Shown here in pieces: positions 5,981-13,221 of a DNA stretch of 22,615 bases. Below the pieces are notes generated by a model. The model did not search any database. It worked only from the letters and a program-made list of their open reading frames with translations, and was not told where the DNA came from. Numbering within the stretch: the stretch's first letter is position 1; the number at the start of each line of letters is the position of its first letter. The stretch is from contig DASXHZ010000087.1 in the NCBI GenBank assembly GCA_036488085.1, forward strand, positions 1 to 22,615, read 5' to 3'. The position numbers were made by a program, and so were the translations under genes. This DNA comes from DASXHZ01 sp036488085. Its GTDB lineage: Bacteria; Acidobacteriota; Thermoanaerobaculia; Gp7-AA8.

Positions 5981-7675
5981 TTAGTGCAGTTTCAAACCGG
6001 TAGCTTTCTCCAAAGACGCCGGATCGTCCAGAAGAATCCACTCGATCACACTCAGCGGTAGCGTGCCGTGCGCGATGAGGTCGTCATGGAACTGGCCGAG
6101 GCGGAACGAGGCGCCTTTCGCGTCGCGGTAACGCCCGAGGAGCCGCATGATCTGCCACTTGCCCGTGATGTAGCTGATCTTCTGCGTCGGGCTCGACGCC
6201 GCGCCGGCGGCCTCCCCTTCGGCCGCCTCGTGATCGAGGCCGCCGCCTTCCATGAAGTATTTGACGCCCTGCTCGAACGTCCATTTTCCGGTGTGCAGAT
6301 TCACGTCGACGCCGATACGTGCGGCGCGGTAGCGCGAGAGCCGGAGGATCTGTCCCTGCGCCGCCGAGTTCTCCGGATAGAAGCCCTCGCGCATCAACAT
6401 CTCCTCCGTGTAGAGCGCCCACCCCTCCGCGAACACCGTGTCTCCCTGCTCGCGGCGGATCTCATCGGGCACATGATTCGAGATCGAGATCTGGAGGAAG
6501 TGTCCCGGAATCCCTTCATGCCCGAGGATCGGGCGCGGGTCCTCGATCGCGGCGCGGATGTAGAAGTTCCTGCTGTTCGGGTCGTACGTCGGGATGAAGT
6601 AGAAGCCGCTGTTGTCCTTGTCGAAGAGGCCCGGCGGGTTCATGAAACCGCCGGGACTCGTCGGCTTGAACGCCTCCGGAAGCTGGCGGATCAGGAACGG
6701 TCCGAGGTACGACGGGATCGTGATCAGGTTCTTCTCGCGGAGGAAATCGATCATCTCCTTTTCGCGGCTTTCGTACGCCGCGAGGAACGCCTGCTGGTCG
6801 GGAGGGATGTTCTTGGCACGTTTCGGATCGGGATCGGCGAGCGAGGGGTCGGGAAGCATCGCCTCGAGGGCGCGGTAGCGCGCCAGCTCCACCTCGCCGA
6901 GGTGCGCGACCTCCCGGGAGTCCATCGGGAGGAGCAGCAGGTGATGGAGCATGAAGTTGTAGTGCTCCGTCCCCATCGCCTTCCACTCCTGCATCTTCGG
7001 GAGGCGTTTCTCGAGCCAGTCGGCGAAGGCGTGCGTCGAGTGGATCGCCTCGTCGCGCGCGGCGTCGTACTCCTTCCGCTGCTCGGGTGAGAGCGACCGC
7101 GCCAGCGGTTCCATGCTCTCGTTGAAGAGAGGATCGATCGACCGCGCCGAGTCGATCGCGAGCTGCGAGTACAGCTTCACCGGGTTCGTGAGGTTCTGCT
7201 TCCCCTCCTCGTACAGCTTCGGCATGGCGCGGAACCGGGCGGCGGCGGCCATCGCGCGCTTTTGCGGCGCGTCGTACTCCTTCTTGAGGAGCGAGAAGAT
7301 GGCGTTACTGGCAGTTCCGACGTACGTCTGCGGGTCGGTCTCCTCCGACTGCAGCACGCGCGCGCCGAAGTCCGCGCCCTGGAGTTGCGAGCGGAAGAGT
7401 ATCCAGTCGATCTTCTCGTCCTTCGGCCACTTCGCGATCTCCATCGCGTTCACCTTCGCGAGGAGCTCGGTGACGTGCGCCCGGCGCTTCGCGATCGCGG
7501 AGGCGGAATAGTCGGTCATCCGCTCGTCGAACCGGTGGTCTCCCTGATCGCTCGCGGAGACGGGGTAATTCACCTTCGACCACTCGTAGTAGTCGTCGGC
7601 GAGCTTGTGGAGCTGTTGCTGAGCGGCAATCGGCATGGCTAGCGCGAGAAGGATGTACCCAAAGACGACACGCAT
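5981..7675 (-). CDS. Secreted DUF885 family zinc metallopeptidase-like protein, 564 aa
   Basis: A signal peptide (MRVVFGYILLALAMPIAAQ, cleavage near AAQ) indicates export. The body is the DUF885 family, which is helical and related to gluzincin/M32-like peptidases. The metal motif is HEGIPGH (H386, E387, H392) in ILGHEGIPGHFLQ. A downstream glutamate in FAEGWALYTEEM (E417) is the likely third ligand. The preceding FYFIPTYDPNSRNFY and the C-terminal TGKWQIMRL also fit the family. Length is normal for the group. The predicted role is hydrolysis of peptides or amide bonds in the periplasm or outside the cell; the substrate is unknown. There is no Shine-Dalgarno sequence before the ATG, but TACACT lies 8 bases upstream. 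It leads a two-gene unit with the VOC gene. The octamer array lies directly upstream. Confidence 0.9.
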   Translation of the reverse strand: MRVVFGYILLALAMPIAAQQQLHKLADDYYEWSKVNYPVSASDQGDHRFDERMTDYSASAIAKRRAHVTELLAKVNAMEIAKWPKDEKIDWILFRSQLQGADFGARVLQSEETDPQTYVGTASNAIFSLLKKEYDAPQKRAMAAAARFRAMPKLYEEGKQNLTNPVKLYSQLAIDSARSIDPLFNESMEPLARSLSPEQRKEYDAARDEAIHSTHAFADWLEKRLPKMQEWKAMGTEHYNFMLHHLLLLPMDSREVAHLGEVELARYRALEAMLPDPSLADPDPKRAKNIPPDQQAFLAAYESREKEMIDFLREKNLITIPSYLGPFLIRQLPEAFKPTSPGGFMNPPGLFDKDNSGFYFIPTYDPNSRNFYIRAAIEDPRPILGHEGIPGHFLQISISNHVPDEIRREQGDTVFAEGWALYTEEMLMREGFYPENSAAQGQILRLSRYRAARIGVDVNLHTGKWTFEQGVKYFMEGGGLDHEAAEGEAAGAASSPTQKISYITGKWQIMRLLGRYRDAKGASFRLGQFHDDLIAHGTLPLSVIEWILLDDPASLEKATGLKLH

Positions 7676-7683
7676 GGTCGTGG

Positions 7684-7689
7684 AGTGTA
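7684..7689 (-). promoter_or_regulatory. Candidate -10 box (TACACT) for a leaderless DUF885 transcript
   Basis: On the minus strand TACACT ends 8 bases before the ATG at 7675, and no Shine-Dalgarno sequence is present. The -35 position would fall in the octamer array that starts at 7694. Confidence 0.4.
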
Positions 7690-7693
7690 GCGG

Positions 7694-7823
7694 GGTTACG
7701 AGGTTGCGAGGTTACGAGGTTGCGAGGTTGCGGGGTTACGGGGTTGCGAGGTTGCGAGGTTACGAGGTTACGGGGTCATGAACCTCGTAACCTCGTAACC
7801 TCGTAACCTCGTAACTCCGTAAC
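7694..7823. repeat. Fold-back array of GGTTACGA/GGTTGCGA octamers (long copy)
   Basis: Ten consecutive 8-base units (GGTTACGA, GGTTGCGA, GGTTGCGG, GGTTACGG) run from 7694 to 7773. A centre unit GGTCATGA is followed by inverted units ACCTCGTA x4 (7782-7813), ACTCCGTA and ACG. The two halves can pair over about 40 bases. The array fills the gap between the stop of the minus-strand gene ending at 7831 and the promoter of the DUF885 gene. It is not protein-coding: it reads as repeated LRGYEVTRLRG-like nonsense. Confidence 0.9.
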
Positions 7824-7830
7824 GCCCGCT

Positions 7831-8592
7831 TCAGCAGCCGCCACCGCCGCCGGTGTAGACGACCTTCCACGTCCCGGCGGCGCGCTTGAGGATCCGCCAG
7901 CTCCAGCCTTCATAGCTGTGCAGGCGCGCGACGATCTCGTCGACGCCGTCGTTGTCGATGTCGGCCTGGTCGAACAGCTCGAGCCGCCCCTGGCCGCCGT
8001 CATCCTCGGGATCCTTGCGGTGGTCGTAAACATATTCGGGGTGCATGCGGCCGCCGCGATGCTCCGTAGCGATGACGAGGAACTGATGTTCCGTGCGGCC
8101 CGCCTTCACGTCGCCGCTGGCGACGAACTCCGGCCGTCCGTCGTGATCGAAGTCGACCGCGACGATCGAGACGTCGCGCATGTCGCTGATGTGCACCTTG
8201 TCGCGGAGGAGCTCCTCCATCGCCGCCTGCTCGTCGGGCGTGACCTCGCGCGTCGTGTCGCGATGCTGGGCGATGAGCGGGCCGCTCGTGGCGAGGCCGA
8301 GGTTGTACGGCAGCCGGTTCGAGAGCTTGACGCCTGCCGCGAGCGACTCGCAGCTCAACTTCACGCGCGACTGCGCGAACGCCGTCCCCATCGCCTCGCC
8401 GCTGCTGAAGACGTCGTAGCGTCTGCCGCCGAAGTACTCCCGCTCGAACCTCTTCTGGTCGTGCGAGTCGGGCTCGGAGAACTGCAGCCGCTCGCCGTGC
8501 CTTTCCACGACCGCGATCGGCTCGATGTACGGCCGCTTCGCATCGGTCGCATCGATACCGAAGAGCACAACCGCCGCCGCAGCAAGGATCAT
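7831..8592 (-). CDS. Exported protein with FG-GAP/VCBS-like DxDxDG repeats and GGGGGC tail, 253 aa
   Basis: The N-terminus MILAAAAVVLFGIDATDA is a short hydrophobic leader, suggesting export or anchoring. Two Ca-binding-type loops occur in beta-like context: DFDHDGRPEF (about residues 147-156) and DIDNDGVDEI (about residues 212-221), as in FG-GAP/VCBS repeat proteins. The rest is not recognisable. The protein ends in GGGGGC, an unusual tail with a terminal cysteine. The ATG at 8592 is the first possible start after an in-frame TAG. It has no Shine-Dalgarno sequence, but TAGACT lies 9 bases upstream. It is divergent from the ABC cluster, and the operator-like palindromes lie between the two, closer to this gene, so they may affect both. 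Function unknown. Confidence 0.75.
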   Translation of the reverse strand: MILAAAAVVLFGIDATDAKRPYIEPIAVVERHGERLQFSEPDSHDQKRFEREYFGGRRYDVFSSGEAMGTAFAQSRVKLSCESLAAGVKLSNRLPYNLGLATSGPLIAQHRDTTREVTPDEQAAMEELLRDKVHISDMRDVSIVAVDFDHDGRPEFVASGDVKAGRTEHQFLVIATEHRGGRMHPEYVYDHRKDPEDDGGQGRLELFDQADIDNDGVDEIVARLHSYEGWSWRILKRAAGTWKVVYTGGGGGC

Positions 8593-8601
8593 AGAAACGA
8601 C

Positions 8602-8607
8602 AGTCTA
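8602..8607 (-). promoter_or_regulatory. Candidate -10 box (TAGACT) for a leaderless transcript
   Basis: On the minus strand TAGACT ends 9 bases before the ATG at 8592, with no Shine-Dalgarno sequence. The expected -35 region overlaps the palindrome at 8620-8637, so a protein bound there would probably block this promoter. Confidence 0.35.
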
Positions 8608-8619
8608 CCGGACTGTGGA

Positions 8620-8658
8620 GTGTCCACGAACGGACACTGCATTTCCGCGGATGGACAC
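8620..8658 (+). promoter_or_regulatory. Tandem operator-like palindromes (GTGTCC-N6-GGACAC), probable enhancer sites of the cluster's response regulator
   Basis: Site 1 (8620-8637) is a perfect palindrome, GTGTCC-ACGAAC-GGACAC. Site 2 (8641-8658) keeps the right half, GGACAC, and has ATTTCC on the left. Their starts are exactly 21 bp apart, two helical turns, as expected for adjacent dimers on one face of the DNA. They lie about 95-130 bp upstream of the start of the membrane-fusion gene. This is the placement of upstream activating sites for NtrC-type activators, and such an activator is encoded in the cluster. The link to that regulator is inferred. Confidence 0.6.
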
Positions 8659-8721
8659 TGGGCAGCAGCGTCAATTCCGACAACCACCGTCGAATGAATG
8701 GTTTGCCTCTTCGGCAACATC

Positions 8722-8735
8722 GGTTCCACGCTTGC
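8722..8735 (+). promoter_or_regulatory. Possible sigma-54 promoter (GG-N10-GC)
   Basis: GG at 8722-8723 and GC at 8734-8735 have the invariant 10-base spacing, and the -12 part reads TTGC. The -24 part (CGGTTCC) matches TGGCAC poorly outside the GG. The predicted start of transcription, near 8747, would leave only about 5 bases before the ATG at 8752. Either the message is nearly leaderless or this match is accidental. Confidence 0.3.
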
Positions 8736-8751
8736 GTTTGACACGGACGAC

Positions 8752-10002
8752 ATGGACGTCATCCGAAACACGGAGAAGAGACCGCGCATCACACGTCGAA
8801 CGGTGTGGATCGTGGTCGCGGTCGCCGCTCTGATCGTGACATCCGTCGGCTTCGCGCGACTGAAGCCCGCCCCGCCCTCGGTCGACGGCTCTTCGCTCGT
8901 CATCGAGACCGTGCAGCGTGGAACCATGGTGCGAACCATCCGCGGGAGCGGGACGCTCGTCCCCGAAAACATCCGCTGGATCACGGCCGCAACCGATGCG
9001 CGGGTTGACCGCGTGCTGCTGCAGGCCGGCGTCACCGTCGCTCCCGACACGGTCCTCATCGAGTTGAGCGATCCGCAGCAGCAGCAGGCCACACGCGAAG
9101 CGGAGTGGCAGTTGCGCGCCGCCGAGGCTGCGTATGAGGCGGCTCGCGCGGAGCTCGAGAGCGAAAAATACGATCGCGACTCGGCGGCCGCGAAACTGCG
9201 AACCGAATCCGAACAGGCGCGCCTCCGCGCGAAGGTCGACGCCGACCTCGAAAAAGCGGGCCTCGCCGCTTCGATCACGATGCAGCTCTCGGCGTCAGCG
9301 GCCGACGACCTCGCGCGCCGTGTGGCGCTGGAGGAAAAGCGCGTCGCCGCCTTCTCCTCCTCGCAACGCGCGCGGCTCGCGACACTGCAGGCACAGGTCG
9401 AACAGGCGCGGGCGCTCAACGACTTGCGCCAACAGCAGCGCGCGTCGCTCCAGGTGCGCGCCGGCATCAGCGGCGTTCTGCAGCAGGTCGCCGTGCAGGC
9501 GGGGCAGCGCGTCACGCCGGGAACGACGCTGGCGCGCGTCGCCGAACCGTCGAAACTGAAAGCGGAAATCCACATCGCCGAGACGCAGGCGAAGGACGTC
9601 GTCATCGGCCAGCATGCGGAGATCGACACGCGCAACGGCATCGTGCAAGGCCACGTCACGCGCATCGACCCCGCCGCGATCAGCGGCAACGTCCTCGTCG
9701 ACGTCGCCATCGACGGCGCCCTTCCCGCCGGAGCGCGGCCCGACGCCGGCGTCGACGCCATGATCGAGCTCGATCGCATTCCCGACGCGCTCTTCGTGGC
9801 GCGTCCGGTCGGTGCCGCCGCGGCCTCGCACGGAAGCGTCCTGCGCGTCGTGAACGATCACGAGGCGGTGCGCACCGCCGTCGACTTCGGGCGCGACTCC
9901 GCCACGAGCATCGAGATCCGCGCCGGCCTCCGTCCCGGCGACCGCGTCATCGTCTCCGACGACTCCGCATACCAGCGCTACGACCGAATCCGAATCCAGT
10001 AA
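8752..10002 (+). CDS. HlyD/RND-type membrane-fusion (periplasmic adaptor) protein, 416 aa
   Basis: Links an inner-membrane ABC transporter to the outer envelope. One membrane anchor is visible (TVWIVVAVAALIVTSVGF, about residues 17-34) after a basic MDVIRNTEKRPR start typical of acidobacterial adaptors. It is followed by the first lipoyl half (residues about 65-105), a long Ala/Glu/Arg coiled-coil hairpin (about 108-230), the second lipoyl half with GISGVLQQVAVQAGQRVTPGTTLARV (about 234-262), a beta-barrel, and a membrane-proximal domain ending LRPGDRVIVSDDSAYQRYDRIRIQ. I chose the ATG at 8752 over one at 8698, because 8698 adds an unsupported non-family extension and lies upstream of the candidate promoter. 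There is no Shine-Dalgarno sequence. It is the first gene of the five-gene cluster and precedes the ATPase by 12 bases. Confidence 0.9.
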   Translation: MDVIRNTEKRPRITRRTVWIVVAVAALIVTSVGFARLKPAPPSVDGSSLVIETVQRGTMVRTIRGSGTLVPENIRWITAATDARVDRVLLQAGVTVAPDTVLIELSDPQQQQATREAEWQLRAAEAAYEAARAELESEKYDRDSAAAKLRTESEQARLRAKVDADLEKAGLAASITMQLSASAADDLARRVALEEKRVAAFSSSQRARLATLQAQVEQARALNDLRQQQRASLQVRAGISGVLQQVAVQAGQRVTPGTTLARVAEPSKLKAEIHIAETQAKDVVIGQHAEIDTRNGIVQGHVTRIDPAAISGNVLVDVAIDGALPAGARPDAGVDAMIELDRIPDALFVARPVGAAAASHGSVLRVVNDHEAVRTAVDFGRDSATSIEIRAGLRPGDRVIVSDDSAYQRYDRIRIQ

Positions 10003-10014
10003 GGAGAGAGCTCA

Positions 10015-10755
10015 ATGACGAACAACGGCGAACCCCTGATCCGCCTCGAAGGAATCCGAAAGATCTTCTACACGGACGAGCTCGAGACACACGCGCTCTC
10101 GAACGTCCATCTCGAGATCGGCCGCGGCGAGTACGTCTCGATCGCCGGCCCCTCCGGCTGCGGGAAATCGACGCTGCTCTCGATTCTCGGCCTGCTCGAC
10201 ACGCCGTCCGGCGGGACGTACACGCTGAATGGTACCGAGGTGCAGAAGCTCGGGCCGGTGGAACGAGCGCAGATCCGCAACCGCGAGATCGGCTTCATTT
10301 TCCAGTCCTTCAACCTCATCGGCGACCTCACCGTCTACGAGAACATCGAGCTCCCGCTGACCTATCGCCGCCTTCCCGCCGGAGAGCGCAAACGGCGCGT
10401 CAATGGCGCGCTGGAGCGCGTCGGCATGTTGAACCGCAGCCGCCACTACCCGGCGCAGCTCAGTGGCGGACAGCAGCAGCGCGTCGCAGTGGCGCGCGCC
10501 CTCGCGGGCGAGCCGGCCATCCTCCTCGCCGACGAGCCGACCGGCAACCTGGACTCCAAGAACGGCGAGGCGGTCATGGGACTCCTTCTCGATCTCCATC
10601 GCGCCGGAGCGACCATCTGCATGGTGACGCACGATCCGCGCTTCACCCGCTACGCCGGCCGCAAGGTGCACCTCTTCGACGGCCGCATCATCGAAGAAAC
10701 GCGCGACCACATGGCCGAAGAGAAGCTGAGCGCCAGCGGTTTCGCGGTCGCCTAG
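10015..10755 (+). CDS. ABC transporter ATP-binding protein, MacB/LolD type, 246 aa
   Basis: Cytosolic ATPase that powers the permease encoded next. All nucleotide-binding motifs are intact: Walker A GPSGCGKST (45-53), Q-loop Gln97 in FIFQSFNLI, signature LSGGQ (149-153), Walker B ILLADE (169-174) followed by PTGNLD, and the H-loop His206 in MVTHDPR. The QSFNLIGDLTVYENIELPL stretch is typical of the MacB/LolD/FtsE subgroup, which uses mechanotransmission rather than classical transport. The start is supported by AAGGAGAG at about 10002-10009. It is separated from the permease by 18 bases. Substrates of this subgroup include lipoproteins, peptides and antibiotics; none can be named here. Confidence 0.95.
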   Translation: MTNNGEPLIRLEGIRKIFYTDELETHALSNVHLEIGRGEYVSIAGPSGCGKSTLLSILGLLDTPSGGTYTLNGTEVQKLGPVERAQIRNREIGFIFQSFNLIGDLTVYENIELPLTYRRLPAGERKRRVNGALERVGMLNRSRHYPAQLSGGQQQRVAVARALAGEPAILLADEPTGNLDSKNGEAVMGLLLDLHRAGATICMVTHDPRFTRYAGRKVHLFDGRIIEETRDHMAEEKLSASGFAVA

Positions 10756-10773
10756 TAGAAGACGGAGACGACG

Positions 10774-13206
10774 ATGAGCTCTCTCTTGTTCGACATCCGC
10801 TTCGCCATCCGCGCCCTCAAGCGCAACACCTGGTTCACCATCGTGGCCGTCGCCACGCTCGCCATCGCCCTCGGCGCGAACACGGCCATCTTCAGCGTCG
10901 TCGACGCCATCCTGCTGCGCCCCCTCCCCTTCAGCACCTCGGCGCGGATCGTGACGATCGCCGGATACAACAGCGTCCGGGTGGCGAGAAAGGACGCGGA
11001 AGTCTCGGCGTGGCCCGATCTCGAAGACCTCCGCAAGCAGTCGAAGACGCTGGAGCATCTTGCCGCCTACAGCGAGTCGGCGAGCTACATCTATCCCTCG
11101 GGCGAACCGGTTCCGGTAAGCGGTGCGGCGGTGGGATCCGAGATGTTCGACGTCCTCGCGATCAAGCCGGAGCTCGGACGCCGATTCACGGCGCGCGACG
11201 ACCTCCCCGATGCGCCGCCCGTGATCGCGCTGTCGCACGAGACGTGGATGCACCTCTACGCCGGCGATCAGGCGATCATCGGAAAGACGGTCCGCTTCGG
11301 AAACTCGGGCAAGCCGCGCACCGTCGTCGCGATTCTGCCGCCCGGGCTCCGCTTTCCGATCAACACCGACACGATTTCCTTCTGGGCTCCGATCGGTCCA
11401 ACCCTCGGCGACAACTTCACGGAACGAGGGGCGCACTTCTTGTTCGCGACCGGCCTGCTGCGCCGCGGCGTGACAGTGGCGCAGGCGGAGAGCGATGCGA
11501 ACGTGGTCGCGGCGCGCTTGCAGAAGGCATATCCAGACAACGACACGGGCCTCAAGTTCGCGGTCGACTCCTGCCAGGAGCGGCTCACGCGCGGAGTGCG
11601 GCCGGCGCTGATGCTGCTGACCGTGGCGGTATTCGTCGTGCTGCTGATTGGCTGCGCGAACGTCGCCAATCTCCTGCTGGCGCGCGCGGCTGGACGCCAC
11701 CGCGAAATCGCCGTGCGCAGCGCCATCGGCGCGACGCGAGGGCGAATCATCCGGCAACTCCTCGTCGAGAGCGTGGTCCTCTCGCTTCTCGCCGGCGCAA
11801 TCGGCGCGCTGCTCGCGACGTGGGGCGTCGACCTCCTCGTGGCGCTCGCGCCTCCGACCATCCCGCGGCTCGATACCGTCCACGTCGATGGAAAGGTCCT
11901 CTTCTTCACGGCGGCTCTGTCGATGCTCACCGGCATCATCTTCGGCCTCGCGCCGGCGATCTCGGCGTCGAACACCAACCTCACCGAATGCCTCAACGAC
12001 GCGTCGCGCGGCTCGACTGAGGGGAGAAAGCGCGGCAGACTGCGGAACCTCATCGTCGGTGGAGAGATCGCGCTGTCTCTCGTCCTGCTCACCGGCGCGG
12101 GACTCCTGCTGCGTAGTTTCGTCCAGCTCTTCGCCACGAATCCCGGCTTCGACTCGCGCAGCGTCGCCTCGCTCGCCTTCTCACCGCGCACGAGCACCTA
12201 TCCCGACGACACGCGGGTCTACGCGTTTCAGAAGCGGGTCATCGAGGAGGCGTCGCATCTCCCCGGAGTGAAGTCGGCCGCCGGCGTCGACCTTCTCCCC
12301 CTGGCGGGCGACCAGAACATCAACACGTTCAACATCGCCGGCCGGCCGGAGGCGCTGCCGGGACAAGGGCCCACGGCAACGATCCTTTCGATCACGCCGC
12401 ATTTCTTTGAGACGCTCAGCATTCCGCTCCTGCAGGGACGTGACTTCACGGCCAACGACACGGAAAACTCCGAGCGCGTCCTGATCGTCGACCAGACGTT
12501 CGTGAAGCGCTACTTCCCGCACGAAAACCCGATCGGCCATCAGATCGTATTCGGCGGGAACAAGACGAAGCCGCGGACGATCGTCGGCATCGCGAGTCCG
12601 ATCCGCTTCGTCAGTGTCGACGTCGAGCCGACGATCACGTTCTACGCTCCGCAGTCGCAGCGCACCTCGAACTACATCCACATCGTCACACGCAGCGACA
12701 ATCCGGCGGCGCAGTTGCGGCCCCTTCGCGAAATCATGCGCCGCCTCGATCCGCAGCAGCCGGTGATCGACGTGCGGACGTTCGAATCGCTCCGCGTCGA
12801 GACGTTCGGGTCGCGCCGTTTTCTGCTGACACTGACCGCGCTGCTGGCGCTCCTCGCCCTCGTGCTCGCCGCCATCGGGATCTACAGCATCATGGCGTAC
12901 TCCGTCGCGGTGCGGACGCCGGAGATCGGCATCCGGATGGCGCTCGGCGCCGAGTCGTCGGAGATCTTCCGGCTCATCATTCGCCACTCCGTCCAGATCA
13001 CCGCCGGCGGGTTGCTCGCGGGCGTCATTGCGGCGGTCATCGCGACACGAACGATGCGCACGCTGCTCTACGGTGTCGTGCCGGGCGATCCGATCACGCT
13101 CGCCGCCGTCTCTGCCGTTCTCGCCGCGGTGGCGATCGTCGCGAGCTACATCCCGGCGCGCATGGCGGCGAAAGTCGATCCGCTCGTCGCCATCAGGTAT
13201 GACTAA
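10774..13206 (+). CDS. Duplicated MacB/FtsX permease of the ADOP type, 810 aa
   Basis: Inner-membrane partner of the ATPase. It is two MacB-like modules in one chain: TM1 (about residues 22-45) and a periplasmic MacB core domain, FtsX-type helices (about 270-400, including LMLLTVAVFVVLLIGCANVANLLLARAAGR), a second TM and periplasmic core (about 425-660), and a final FtsX helix set (about 680-805) ending PARMAAKVDPLVAIRYD. Each FtsX unit carries the family signature: REIAVRSAIGATRGRIIRQLLVES in the first and PEIGIRMALGAESSEIFRLIIRHS in the second. This duplicated layout defines the acidobacterial duplicated orphan permeases. Unlike many ADOPs it lacks a cytoplasmic N-terminal extension, and unlike orphans it lies beside its own ATPase and adaptor. 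Start preceded by ACGGAG. One copy could therefore form a full transporter without dimerising. Confidence 0.93.
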   Translation: MSSLLFDIRFAIRALKRNTWFTIVAVATLAIALGANTAIFSVVDAILLRPLPFSTSARIVTIAGYNSVRVARKDAEVSAWPDLEDLRKQSKTLEHLAAYSESASYIYPSGEPVPVSGAAVGSEMFDVLAIKPELGRRFTARDDLPDAPPVIALSHETWMHLYAGDQAIIGKTVRFGNSGKPRTVVAILPPGLRFPINTDTISFWAPIGPTLGDNFTERGAHFLFATGLLRRGVTVAQAESDANVVAARLQKAYPDNDTGLKFAVDSCQERLTRGVRPALMLLTVAVFVVLLIGCANVANLLLARAAGRHREIAVRSAIGATRGRIIRQLLVESVVLSLLAGAIGALLATWGVDLLVALAPPTIPRLDTVHVDGKVLFFTAALSMLTGIIFGLAPAISASNTNLTECLNDASRGSTEGRKRGRLRNLIVGGEIALSLVLLTGAGLLLRSFVQLFATNPGFDSRSVASLAFSPRTSTYPDDTRVYAFQKRVIEEASHLPGVKSAAGVDLLPLAGDQNINTFNIAGRPEALPGQGPTATILSITPHFFETLSIPLLQGRDFTANDTENSERVLIVDQTFVKRYFPHENPIGHQIVFGGNKTKPRTIVGIASPIRFVSVDVEPTITFYAPQSQRTSNYIHIVTRSDNPAAQLRPLREIMRRLDPQQPVIDVRTFESLRVETFGSRRFLLTLTALLALLALVLAAIGIYSIMAYSVAVRTPEIGIRMALGAESSEIFRLIIRHSVQITAGGLLAGVIAAVIATRTMRTLLYGVVPGDPITLAAVSAVLAAVAIVASYIPARMAAKVDPLVAIRYD

Positions 13207-13221
13207 GATCAGCGTCACAAC

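Noticed and set aside
7694..7823. Octamer array considered as a CRISPR array or coding repeat
   Set aside because: Units are contiguous 8-mers with no spacers, then inverted. No cas genes are nearby, and the translated frames are repeated nonsense.
8601..8615. CAGTC-N5-GACTG as a third operator in the series
   Set aside because: Its arms and spacing differ from GTGTCC-N6-GGACAC, and it is not in 21-bp register with the other two sites.
8698..8751. ATG at 8698 as the start of the membrane-fusion protein
   Set aside because: It adds 18 residues unlike family N-termini and has no Shine-Dalgarno sequence. The ATG at 8752 gives the usual short basic N-terminus before the membrane anchor.
10012..11883. 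Long minus-strand open frame opposite the ATPase and permease
   Set aside because: It is an antisense shadow caused by high GC content; the plus-strand genes have complete family motifs and Shine-Dalgarno sequences.
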